Source of the DNA: Candidatus Krumholzibacteriia bacterium
GTDB lineage: Bacteria; Krumholzibacteriota; Krumholzibacteriia; JAJRXK01
Length of the DNA: 64,000 nucleotides
Direction of reading: 5' to 3'
Assembly: GCA_035268685.1 (NCBI GenBank)
Contig: DATFKK010000075.1
Location: forward strand, 1 to 64,000
The position numbers and the translations under genes are program-made. Shown here piece by piece: positions 1-6,950 of the stretch. The notes beneath the pieces were generated by a model that did no database searches, was not told where the DNA came from, and worked only from the letters and a program-made list of their open reading frames with translations. Each line of letters begins with the position of its first letter. Positions within the stretch are counted from its first letter, which is position 1.

Positions 1-166
1 GCAGCGTCGACGCATCGTGCACGGTGGTCAGTGCATGGTAGTCGGCGATGAAGTAGCAGCACTGGTTGCCGGCGGGTTCCTGCAGCTCGAGGTGCTGCTT
101 GATGGCCCCGAACCAGTTGCCCAGGTGCAGTTTTCCGGAGGGCTGGACGCCGGACAGGATCCGCAT
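1..166 (-). CDS. trpS: Tryptophanyl-tRNA synthetase, N-terminal part
   Basis: This is the beginning of tryptophanyl-tRNA synthetase, the cytoplasmic class I enzyme that charges tRNA-Trp. The gene reads leftward, so only its first 55 codons are inside the window and the rest lies beyond position 1. The ATG at 166-164 is followed by [10 protein letters not shown] and then HLGN, the form that the class I HIGH signature takes in TrpRS, and then by the conserved block [11 protein letters not shown]. It is a lone leftward gene at the edge; a promoter-like pair sits about 80 bases upstream. Identification is secure from the N-terminus alone; nothing can be said about the catalytic KMSKS loop. Confidence 0.93.
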   Translation of the reverse strand, partial: MRILSGVQPSGKLHLGNWFGAIKQHLELQEPAGNQCCYFIADYHALTTVHDASTL

Positions 167-243
167 GCGAAACGCTCGTTCGGACGGAGGAGCGGGGTAC
201 GTGGTGGACGACGATTCCGCGCGGCGCCGCCGCGGGACCGAGC

Positions 244-273
244 AGGCTAGCCCGCCCGCTCCGATGCGGTCAA
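244..273 (-). promoter_or_regulatory. Candidate trpS promoter
   Basis: On the minus strand a -35 TTGACC (273-268) is separated by 18 bases from a -10 TAGCCT (249-244). The start codon of trpS follows about 78 bases downstream. The -10 has the TAGNNT form seen repeatedly in this window. Confidence 0.5.
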
Positions 274-298
274 CCGCGGCCGGAGGAATCTGCCCACC

Positions 299-315
299 GA
301 GGAAACTTTTTCCTC
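299..315. repeat. Short perfect inverted repeat
   Basis: GAGGAAA (299-305) and TTTCCTC (309-315) are perfect 7-base arms around a 3-base centre. The element touches the left end of the sigma-28-like promoter of the rod-like gene, so it could be an operator or a small hairpin. A looser repeat (CCTCTCCC at 364-371, GGGAGAGG at 393-400) lies further on in the same gap. Nothing else is evident between 167 and 452. Confidence 0.4.
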
Positions 316-340
316 AAGCCCGGCACGCATCTTCCGATAG
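314..340 (+). promoter_or_regulatory. Candidate sigma-28 (FliA-type) promoter
   Basis: TCAAGCCC (314-321), 11 bases, then TCCGATAG (333-340). The enterobacterial flagellar sigma factor recognises TAAAGTTT-N11-GCCGATAA, and the core TCAAG-N15-CCGATA seen here has the same spacing. It lies about 110 bases before the only flagellar structural gene in the window, which supports the reading. The match is by eye and the lineage's own FliA preference is unknown. Confidence 0.5.
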
Positions 341-452
341 CAGAGGGTGAGCGCACGAGGGAACCTCTCCCTCCGTCCTGGGCGAGGGCGGGGGGAGAGG
401 GAATCACCGCGCAACCTCTTTTGCCCGCGGGGGGCGATCGGAGGCGGGCAGT

Positions 453-917
453 ATGGACATCGGGTCCATCGTTGCCAGTGGCATGCAGGCGATGCGGCAG
501 AAGGCCGACGCGCATGCGCACAACGTCGCCAATGCACGCACCCCCGGATACCAACGGCTGGCCGTCCGCACGACGGAGAGACCTCGTGGCGGCGTCGGTC
601 TCTCGGTCGAGCGCGAGCCGAGCCAGGTGTCCACCCGGGGAGAAGGCGAGCTGCCGCCGGCCTCGGCGGACGGTGGCTCTCCCGCGGGCAATGTCTCCGC
701 CGCGGATCCCGGTCGCGTGGATCCGCAGGAAGTTCGACCCGAAACAGAGGAAGGTGAACCATCATCGAGCGACGAGGCGGTCGCCCGGAGAACGGACGCC
801 GACCTGGTGACGGACATGATCGGCACGACAGAGGCGGCACGAGGCATGGAGATGCTGGCCGCGGTGTATCAACGCCACGATGAAGCACTGGGTACGGTGA
901 TCGACGCCTTCGGGTGA
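453..917 (+). CDS. Flagellar basal-body rod-like protein
   Basis: A 154-residue protein resembling the FlgB/FlgC/FlgG rod and hook family, which polymerise through N- and C-terminal helices in the periplasmic axial structure. Residues about 20-34 carry the hallmark HNVANARTPGYQR (family pattern ANxxTPGY), and the last 40 residues (DADLVTDMIGTTEAARGMEM...) look like the C-terminal coiled-coil segment. The middle, about residues 45-115, is Pro/Gly/Ser/Glu-rich and probably disordered rather than the usual beta domain. No other flagellar structural gene is adjacent. A sigma-28-like promoter lies upstream. It could be an adaptor or a derived rod protein rather than a normal FlgC. Confidence 0.65.
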   Translation: MDIGSIVASGMQAMRQKADAHAHNVANARTPGYQRLAVRTTERPRGGVGLSVEREPSQVSTRGEGELPPASADGGSPAGNVSAADPGRVDPQEVRPETEEGEPSSSDEAVARRTDADLVTDMIGTTEAARGMEMLAAVYQRHDEALGTVIDAFG

Positions 918-1018
918 CCGAGGAACCGCCGCCCGGGGACGCCCGGCGCGGTGAGAGTCCAGCAACCACGGGCCGCGTCCGGATTCGGGCGCGGCCTCGC
1001 CCGTACCGGGGGCCGTGG

Positions 1019-1047
1019 TTGCCAATTGTTGTTACAACGATTATCGT
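1019..1047 (+). promoter_or_regulatory. Candidate bshB1 promoter with internal palindrome
   Basis: TTGCCA (1019-1024), 17 bases, TATCGT (1042-1047). The -10 ends 9 bases before the ATG at 1057, so the message would have almost no leader. The spacer holds GTTGT-T-ACAAC (1028-1038), an inverted repeat that could be an operator. Confidence 0.5.
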
Positions 1048-1056
1048 CCCCGACCC

Positions 1057-1779
1057 ATGAACACGATCGCGAACGACACCACCTACGACGTCCTCTGCGT
1101 CGGGGCCCACCCCGACGACGTGGAGATGGCCATGGGCGGCACCGTGGCCGGACTGGTCGACGCCGGCCACCGCGTGGCCATCGTCGTCCACACCCACGGC
1201 GAGATGGGCACCTTCGGTGACGCCGAGACCCGGGTGCGCGAGGCACGTGCCGCGGCCGAGGTCCTCGACGTGGGCCTCCGGATCCTCGAGCATCCCGATG
1301 GCGCCCTGCAGGACACGCTCGAGACCCGCCACGAGATGGTGTCGATCCTCCGCGAGCTGCGGCCGCAGCTCGTCTTCGCGCCGTACCCGCACACGCGGAC
1401 CGGCGCCCTCGACGGGCGGGCCAACGTCGACCATCTGGCCTGCGGCACGATCGTCCGCGAGGCGACGAAGCTCGCGCGCTTCCGTCGGCTGATGCCAGAT
1501 GTCGAGCCGCACACCGTGCGCCGGCTCTTCTACTACATGCTGCCCGACGACGTGCTGCCTTCGTTCGTGGTCGACGTGTCGGACCACCGCGAGCGGCTCG
1601 AGTCCGCGATCTCGGCCTACGCCTCGCAGATGCAGATCCGACGCGGCGAACGGCGCGTGCTCGACATGCTCATGCTCCTGCGCCAGCACGCGGGGCTGCG
1701 GATCCACGCAGAACTCGGCGAGGGCTTCCTGAGCGTCGAACCGTTGAGCGGTCCGGCCGAGAGCCTCATGCGGGTCTGA
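1057..1779 (+). CDS. bshB1: Bacillithiol biosynthesis deacetylase BshB1-like (PIG-L/LmbE family)
   Basis: A zinc-dependent N-deacetylase of the PIG-L/LmbE family, most like BshB1, which removes acetyl from GlcNAc-malate on the way to the thiol bacillithiol. The N-terminus holds the metal motif AHPDDVE, and NVDH further on supplies the remaining histidine; HTHGEMGTFGDAETR is also typical of the BshB1 group. The length of 240 residues is normal. I prefer ATG 1057 because the reading frame upstream has no family similarity and the promoter lies just before it, with no ribosome-binding site. No bshA or bshC is in the window, so the substrate remains inferred from family resemblance. Confidence 0.8.
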   Translation: MNTIANDTTYDVLCVGAHPDDVEMAMGGTVAGLVDAGHRVAIVVHTHGEMGTFGDAETRVREARAAAEVLDVGLRILEHPDGALQDTLETRHEMVSILRELRPQLVFAPYPHTRTGALDGRANVDHLACGTIVREATKLARFRRLMPDVEPHTVRRLFYYMLPDDVLPSFVVDVSDHRERLESAISAYASQMQIRRGERRVLDMLMLLRQHAGLRIHAELGEGFLSVEPLSGPAESLMRV

Positions 1780-1870
1780 ATCCGGGCCCGGAACTTGATG
1801 TTCCGGTGTCCGGGTCGCACTCAAGCGACGGGTTCTTCGTGCCGATCTCCGGGGCGAGGAGGGTGTCCGC

Positions 1871-2362
1871 GTGGAACCGACGCTCGACAATCGCATGATC
1901 CTGGGTGGCATGGGCAACCTGCGCCTCGCTCCGCACGTGCGCGAGGGGCGGGGTGTCGCGCCCGGTCGGGGCGTTGCCGCCGATCCGCGCCCTTCCGCGC
2001 CGGCGGACGGATCTTCCTCTTCGGCTGCTGGCGGCGAGCGGGTCTCCATCTCGGCCGAGGCGCGGGCCGCCTTCGAACAGGCCCTCGGGCGCGCGGGCGG
2101 TGCCGGTCCGCGCGGCAGTGTGCCTGCGGTCTCGGGAGCCGGGTACGAGGCCCGTGGGGGGGGCGAAGGGCGCCGAGACGCGACCGGGCAGGAAGTCGGT
2201 GCACAGCGGCAGGAACGCCCGACCGACGTCGAGGCGCGGTTCCTGTCCGCCGTCGCCGCCTATGCGGAGTCCACCGCTCCCGACCACGGGCAGACACCGA
2301 GCAGCCCGGCTGCCGGTGCCGGTGTCCGCGCATCGCTCCCGCCGGGCGGACTCTACGCCTGA
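1871..2362 (+). CDS. Hypothetical protein with a VSISxEAR motif
   Basis: I do not recognise this 163-residue protein. The GTG start at 1871 is well supported by GAGGAGGG seven bases upstream. The sequence is low in hydrophobic residues, rich in Gly, Ala, Pro and Arg, and probably largely disordered. Its only recognisable piece is ERVSISAEARAAFEQ near residues 56-70; a similar short pattern (DxVxxSxxA) occurs in FlgM anti-sigma factors and in several proteins attached to the flagellar or envelope machinery. The rest shows no FlgM-like sigma-28-binding helices that I can see. It lies about 90 bases after bshB1 on the same strand. Confidence 0.5.
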   Translation: MEPTLDNRMILGGMGNLRLAPHVREGRGVAPGRGVAADPRPSAPADGSSSSAAGGERVSISAEARAAFEQALGRAGGAGPRGSVPAVSGAGYEARGGGEGRRDATGQEVGAQRQERPTDVEARFLSAVAAYAESTAPDHGQTPSSPAAGAGVRASLPPGGLYA

Positions 2363-2377
2363 TCCCTCGGGTCGGCG

Positions 2378-2406
2378 TGGTCGATCGACCCATCGTCCGC
2401 TAGGCT
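2378..2406 (+). promoter_or_regulatory. Candidate promoter of the small membrane gene
   Basis: TAGGCT (2401-2406) lies 9 bases before the ATG at 2416, with a poor -35 (TGGTCG, 2378-2383) 17 bases upstream. There is no ribosome-binding site before the ATG, so a leaderless message is possible. Confidence 0.35.
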
Positions 2407-2415
2407 CGCTCCACC

Positions 2416-2811
2416 ATGGAAAGCACCCTTCGTTGGATCCTGCGCCTCAGTGCGCTCTACGACCTCGGCGCGTTCGCCGTACTGCTGGCCATGCCGGCGT
2501 GGTTGTTCGTCCTGTTCTCCCACCCGAGGCCCGAGAACCCCTTCCTGTTCCGCTTGGCCGGTCTGCCGCTGCTCATGGCACCCGTCGTGTACTGGATGGC
2601 GTCGAACCGACCGCTCGAGCGACCCTCGTTGGTGCGGGCGTCAGTGCGGTTGCGCGTCGTGGGGGCACTGGGAATCACCGCCGTCGTCCTGTGGCACCGC
2701 CCCCCCGGAGCCCTCGCCTACTGGAGTTTCGTGGTCGCCGACCTGATGTGGGCGGGTCTGGTGGCGTGGCAGTGGAAGCGCACGGCCACGCGGGTCGTCG
2801 GGCGCGTCTAG
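2416..2811 (+). CDS. Small integral membrane protein, unknown function
   Basis: A 131-residue protein with four likely membrane helices: about residues 12-34, 44-62, 74-94 and 100-120. No signal peptide and no catalytic motif are visible. The last residues are basic (KRTATR), suggesting that the C-terminus is cytoplasmic. It is followed after about 130 bases by the amidase gene on the same strand, so it may or may not share its transcript. I cannot name a family; four-helix proteins of this size are common and poorly characterised. Confidence 0.7.
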   Translation: MESTLRWILRLSALYDLGAFAVLLAMPAWLFVLFSHPRPENPFLFRLAGLPLLMAPVVYWMASNRPLERPSLVRASVRLRVVGALGITAVVLWHRPPGALAYWSFVVADLMWAGLVAWQWKRTATRVVGRV

Positions 2812-2945
2812 GCCCGGGCCGCGGATCCGGACCGTCTCTGCGGACACCGGCGGGTGGGGGACGCACCCATCGGATCGGTCGTCGTTCCACGAGTTCTCTC
2901 CCGGACCGTGAGCCGTGATCGTCCCGGGCGATGGAGGATCGCCCG

Positions 2946-4355
2946 ATGCACGACGACGTCCACTGGCTCGGCGCGAGCCGGCTCCTCGATCTGTACCGGC
3001 GACGCGAGCTGTCGCCGGTCGAGGTCGCCCGTTCCCTGCTCGATCGTGTCGAAGACCTCGACGGCCACTTCGGTGCGTTCCGTCTGGTCGATCCCGATGC
3101 GACCCTGGCCCAGGCGCGGCGCTCCGAGGCCCGCTACCGGCACCTGGAGCGCGTCGGGCTGCTCGACGGACTCCCGGTGGCGATCAAGGACTCGTTCCCG
3201 ACCCGCGGATGGAGCACCTGCTTCGGATCGCGGGCGGTCGACACCCGCCGGGAATGGGGCCGTGACGGTCCCACGATCTCGTCCTTGCGCCGTCAGAACG
3301 CGGTGTTCATGGGCAAGACCACCATGTCGGAGTTCGGCTGGAAGGCCGTGACCGACAGCCCACTCACGGGCGTCAGCCGGAATCCGTGGAACACCGACCG
3401 GACGCCCGGAGGCTCGAGTGGCGGCAGTGGAGTGGCCCTGGCCGCCGGCTTCTGCCCCTTGGCGATCGGTTCGGACATCGGGGGCTCGGCACGGATTCCC
3501 GCGGCCTTCTGCAACGTCGTGGGCCTGAAACCCACGCAGGAACTCGCTCCGCTCCGTGACGACATCAAGAGCGGTCTCCTGCTCCACGCCGGCGTGATGG
3601 CGCGCACGGTCGAGGACATCGCACTGGCCATGGACGTGATGACCGAGTGGCATCCGTCCTCGGCCGCGCGTCCGCAGTCCGCCGAGAGCTACACGGAAGC
3701 CTTCGCGGAAGATGTCGAAGGGCTTCGCGTGGCGTCGAGTCCGGGCCTCGGGTTGTTCGAGCTCGATCCGGGGGTCGAGTCGGCGGTCCGCGAGGTGGGC
3801 CGGACGCTCGAACAGCTGGGCGCATGGGTCAGTGAAGTGGACCCCGGGATCGAGGATCCGACGAAGATCTACACGGACCTGCTGTTGCCCTCGCTCACGA
3901 TGGAGGTCGACGCCGTCGATCCGTCGAGGCACGACCGCATGGACCCCGGGCTGCTGGAAGCCGCCGACGAGGGACGACGGCTCGGTGCCGTGAGGTACGC
4001 CGAAGCCCTGCAACGTCGTCGCGGGCTGATCGCGGAGCTGGGACGCCTGCAACAGCACTACGACGTTCTGATCACGGCGACGGTTCCGGTCCCGCCCTTC
4101 GAAGCCGGGCTCGAGGTGCCCCGTGGTTGGCCCCACGACCGTTGGTGGACGTGGACCCCCTTGACCTTCCCCTTCAACGTCACGGGTCAGCCCGCGCTGT
4201 CCGTCCCCGCGGGGTTCACCGATGAGGGACTGCCGATCGGCGTCCAGTTCGTCGCGGGCCGGCACCAGGAACGCGTGATCCTGAAGGCCGCGCACGCCTA
4301 CCAGAGAGCGAATCCGACGTTCACCCGGCATCCCCCGTCGGTGTCCCGAGGATGA
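2946..4355 (+). CDS. Amidase-signature family hydrolase
   Basis: A member of the amidase signature family, which hydrolyses amide bonds with a Ser-cisSer-Lys triad. The triad elements are visible: Lys in VAIKDSF near residue 85, the glycine/serine box TPGGSSGGSG, and the nucleophile region GSDIGGSARIPA. Overall it resembles GatA and broad-specificity aliphatic or aryl amidases, and no gatB or gatC is nearby, so a catabolic or detoxifying role is more likely than tRNA amidation. ATG 2946 is preferred over the in-frame ATG 2931 because GGAGG at 2933-2937 sits eight bases before it. The gene overlaps the next reading frame by four bases (ATGA). Confidence 0.88.
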   Translation: MHDDVHWLGASRLLDLYRRRELSPVEVARSLLDRVEDLDGHFGAFRLVDPDATLAQARRSEARYRHLERVGLLDGLPVAIKDSFPTRGWSTCFGSRAVDTRREWGRDGPTISSLRRQNAVFMGKTTMSEFGWKAVTDSPLTGVSRNPWNTDRTPGGSSGGSGVALAAGFCPLAIGSDIGGSARIPAAFCNVVGLKPTQELAPLRDDIKSGLLLHAGVMARTVEDIALAMDVMTEWHPSSAARPQSAESYTEAFAEDVEGLRVASSPGLGLFELDPGVESAVREVGRTLEQLGAWVSEVDPGIEDPTKIYTDLLLPSLTMEVDAVDPSRHDRMDPGLLEAADEGRRLGAVRYAEALQRRRGLIAELGRLQQHYDVLITATVPVPPFEAGLEVPRGWPHDRWWTWTPLTFPFNVTGQPALSVPAGFTDEGLPIGVQFVAGRHQERVILKAAHAYQRANPTFTRHPPSVSRG

Positions 4356-4378
4356 CCGAAATCGAGAAGGAGGAGCCC

Positions 4379-4813
4379 GTGTCCGACTCCACATCCGCAC
4401 CGGGCCTCGAGATCCGCACCGCTGCCGAGGCCGACCTTCCGCGCGTCGCGTCGATCCTCCACGAGGTCGGATTGAACGGCGAGCTGACGCTGCCGGTCCT
4501 GCATCGCATGCAGGAGATCAGTGATGATCTCATGCTGGTCGCCGAGAACGAAGAAGAGGTCGTCGGAGTCCTGATCGCCAGCTTCAACGGGCGGACCGTC
4601 TGGGTCAGCCACCTGGCGATCTCGCGCGCTGCTCACCGAACGGGGATCGGGGGCCGGCTCCTGCGACGACTCGAGACGAGGGCCCGGGCCCGCGGCGCCC
4701 TGCGCGTGATGATCGACGCCTGGGAGGACGCCGTGGGGTTCTACTCCCGGAAGCACTACCACGACTCGGGCTACACCCTGTTGTTCAAGCACGCCTCGGC
4801 GATCGACGATTGA
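4379..4813 (+). CDS. GNAT-family N-acetyltransferase
   Basis: A GCN5-related acetyltransferase that would transfer acetyl from acetyl-CoA to an amine. The acetyl-CoA loop is seen as RTGIGGRLLRRLE, preceded by the strand VSHLAISRAAH, and followed by IDAWEDAVGFYSRKHY, the usual C-terminal half of the fold. The substrate cannot be told. Two starts compete: ATG 4352 overlaps the amidase stop by four bases, while GTG 4379 has the excellent site AAGGAGG five bases upstream; I chose the latter. Either way the gene is coupled to the amidase, suggesting linked metabolism of an amine or amide. Confidence 0.85.
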   Translation: MSDSTSAPGLEIRTAAEADLPRVASILHEVGLNGELTLPVLHRMQEISDDLMLVAENEEEVVGVLIASFNGRTVWVSHLAISRAAHRTGIGGRLLRRLETRARARGALRVMIDAWEDAVGFYSRKHYHDSGYTLLFKHASAIDD

Positions 4814-4844
4814 AGGTCGATCACCGGACGGTGCGGAGCGCGCC

Positions 4845-5465
4845 TCAGAATCCGGTGCCGAAGAGCGCGCCCATGCCCACCTTCAGCATGTCGAAACCGA
4901 CCTGGTCGAGGGTCGCCTGGCTCGCCGCGCCCATCTCGACGGGGAAGGCATGCGTGTACTCGACCTCGAAGAAGGTGGCGAGATCACCCGCACCGGTCAG
5001 CATCCATCCCAGGCCGAGACCGTAGCCCCACACGGTCTCACGGAGTACGGCCGAGGAACCGATGGCGTCGACGGTCGCGCGGAGCTGCCGCACCCCGAGC
5101 GCACCCTTCAGGTACGGGCCCGACAGCGGGTCGTCGAGATGGAAGCGCGCGAAGGCACCGTACTCGAGGATCGAGTTCGACGCGTCGATCCCGAAACCCT
5201 CGAGGACGTCGCGGGTCTCGTCGCCGAGGCCGATGCCGTTGTAGCTGAACTCTGCACCGAATCGCAGTTGGTCGGTCGTGCGGAATGCAATGCCGGTCCC
5301 GAGGGTGTACGACATCGCGGTGCCGTCCTCGGCCAGTGGTCGGGTGGCGCCACCCTGGAAGGTGATTTCGAAGGGATGCCCGGGATCCTGCGCAAGTGCG
5401 GGAGACGACGCGGTCAGCGCGATCATGGCGGCCGTGGCCAGGGTGAGCATGCGGTTGCGGTGCAT
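4845..5465 (-). CDS. Outer-membrane beta-barrel protein
   Basis: A 206-residue exported protein. It starts MHRNRMLTLATAAMIALTAS and has a clear signal peptide ending at SPALAQ near residue 26. The mature part alternates hydrophobic and polar residues with many aromatic strand ends (MSYTLGTGIAF, LRFGAEFSYNG, YGAFARFHL, FFEVEYTHAF), as in small OmpW/OmpA-like eight-stranded barrels. It ends in Phe, as outer-membrane proteins often do. GGAGGA lies about nine bases before the ATG at 5465. It converges on the acetyltransferase gene with 31 bases between them. Function beyond barrel formation is unknown. Confidence 0.8.
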   Translation of the reverse strand: MHRNRMLTLATAAMIALTASSPALAQDPGHPFEITFQGGATRPLAEDGTAMSYTLGTGIAFRTTDQLRFGAEFSYNGIGLGDETRDVLEGFGIDASNSILEYGAFARFHLDDPLSGPYLKGALGVRQLRATVDAIGSSAVLRETVWGYGLGLGWMLTGAGDLATFFEVEYTHAFPVEMGAASQATLDQVGFDMLKVGMGALFGTGF

Positions 5466-5557
5466 GGGGACGATTCCTCCGGACGAGGCGGACAGGAGCG
5501 CGAGACATGGCGTTCCCCCCACGGGATTGCACTGCGCGTGCCTGTTCGCGGCTCTCT

Positions 5558-6805
5558 TCAGTCCTGCACCCGGACGTGAACGCCCCGTCGGCCGAGTCGA
5601 CCGATCAAGGCGTGTCCCATGGCGCTGGCCGGGGTCACCACTCCCGGGACACCGGAGGGTTCCTCGCCGGGCAGGGCAAGGCACAGTGCCGACTCCGCCA
5701 GCATGATCGCGGTGGCGCCGTAGCCGGGATCGCGATCGGCGTGCACGGTCGCACGGAGCACCTCGGAGCCACCGCGGCGGCCGGACAGCAGGGCCGTGAA
5801 GTGACCGGACTCGATGCTCTGCGGGCTCGGTCCCTCCCCGGGAGACGGCAGCGCGAAGCGCCGCAGGAGGGCACGGGTCGGACGGGCGTGCATGGCACCT
5901 CGGAAGGCGGTGATGCCGGCGGCGAGGAGGGTGGCGCGGACCGCGCCGCGCAGGCCCGTTCCCGTGTCGACGACCTCGGAGTAGCGGAACTCGCGTCCAT
6001 AGCGGTGGTCGAGCAGCGCGTTGGTCCTCCGCACGACCCGCGTGTTGACCGGCGCCATCACGAAGGGGCCGGTCCAACTCCGTGTCACGGGGTCGCGCAG
6101 GACGCCGGCCTGGTCGGGCGTGTCGGGGCCGTGGCGTTCGCCCTCGGGGTTCAGGCCGTAGGGATCGGAGACGACGCGGGCGACGTCCGTCGAGCGGGCG
6201 TCCTCGAGCAGGTCGACCATGCTGGCGATGGTTCCCCCCGACACGCCGCCGCGGATGTCCTGCAGCAGGAACTTCACTTCGTCGCACGGCCGGCCGTCCC
6301 GTGCGATCGCCGCTTCCTGGAGCGCGAAGGTTCCCAGATCACTCGGGATCGAGTCGAAGCCGCAGCAGTGGACGATCCGCACACCGGCTGCCGTGGCGTC
6401 GTCGTGGTGGCAGTCGATGGTCCGGCGCACGAACTGCGGTTCCCCGGTCAGGTCGACGTAGTCGGTGCGGTGAGCGACGCAGGCGGCGACCAGCGGCTCC
6501 CCGTGGCGCACGTAGGGTCCGACGGTGGTGGCCACGACCGCGGCCGATGCCGCCAGTCGAGCCATGGATCCGGGATCGTGGTTGTCGGCCACCACCAGTC
6601 CGATCGGGCCCGACTCCGGGAACCGGCTCCGGATCCGATCGCGCAGCTCGACCAGGCGGGCCTCGTCGCGACCCGCGATCGCCCAGCGGAGACCTTCGTC
6701 CTGGTGGTGGGCGGCGAGGTGCTCGGCGACCAGGCGCCCCGTGAATCCGGTGGCTCCGTGGAGCACCACGTGGTACGCGCGGTCGGTGGGGGAGATCGTG
6801 TCCAT
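5558..6805 (-). CDS. Saccharopine-dehydrogenase-like / trans-acting enoyl-reductase family oxidoreductase
   Basis: A 415-residue NAD(P)-dependent reductase of the saccharopine dehydrogenase-like family. The N-terminal Rossmann fold shows VVLHGATGFTGRLVAEHL, and YVDLTGEP and CGFDSIPSDLG are family-specific blocks shared with the trans-acting enoyl reductases of mycobacteria and their eukaryotic relatives. Those enzymes act on lipids or polyketide chains; the substrate here is unknown. ATG 6805 is placed just before the Rossmann strand, and in-frame sequence upstream does not look coding. It sits next to a barrel-protein gene on the same strand with about 90 bases between them. Confidence 0.85.
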   Translation of the reverse strand: MDTISPTDRAYHVVLHGATGFTGRLVAEHLAAHHQDEGLRWAIAGRDEARLVELRDRIRSRFPESGPIGLVVADNHDPGSMARLAASAAVVATTVGPYVRHGEPLVAACVAHRTDYVDLTGEPQFVRRTIDCHHDDATAAGVRIVHCCGFDSIPSDLGTFALQEAAIARDGRPCDEVKFLLQDIRGGVSGGTIASMVDLLEDARSTDVARVVSDPYGLNPEGERHGPDTPDQAGVLRDPVTRSWTGPFVMAPVNTRVVRRTNALLDHRYGREFRYSEVVDTGTGLRGAVRATLLAAGITAFRGAMHARPTRALLRRFALPSPGEGPSPQSIESGHFTALLSGRRGGSEVLRATVHADRDPGYGATAIMLAESALCLALPGEEPSGVPGVVTPASAMGHALIGRLGRRGVHVRVQD

Positions 6806-6853
6806 GGACCCATGGTGCCAGATCCGGGCGCGCGCCGACAGCCCCGGGCGCGC

Positions 6854-6883
6854 TTGACTCCGCAGGACCGCCGTTGGTAGCTT
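6854..6883 (+). promoter_or_regulatory. Candidate promoter of the glycosidase-like gene
   Basis: TTGACT (6854-6859), 18 bases, TAGCTT (6878-6883), about 67 bases before the GTG at 6951. The TGGTAGCTT string is identical to the one at the nrdJ promoter. Confidence 0.55.
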
Positions 6884-6950
6884 CGGCGTACCTGACAGGG
6901 GGCCCACGCGCCGCCCCGACACGCCACCCTCACTGGCTCCCAGAATCATC

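Noticed and set aside
364-400. Pyrimidine/purine mirror (CCTCTCCC...GGGAGAGG) as a mobile repeat
   Set aside because: Only one copy is seen in the window and there are no target duplications, so it is noted only as a loose inverted repeat.
247-2049. A 600-codon minus-strand frame over the rod-like gene and bshB1
   Set aside because: The plus-strand genes have clear motifs and starts; the minus frame has none.
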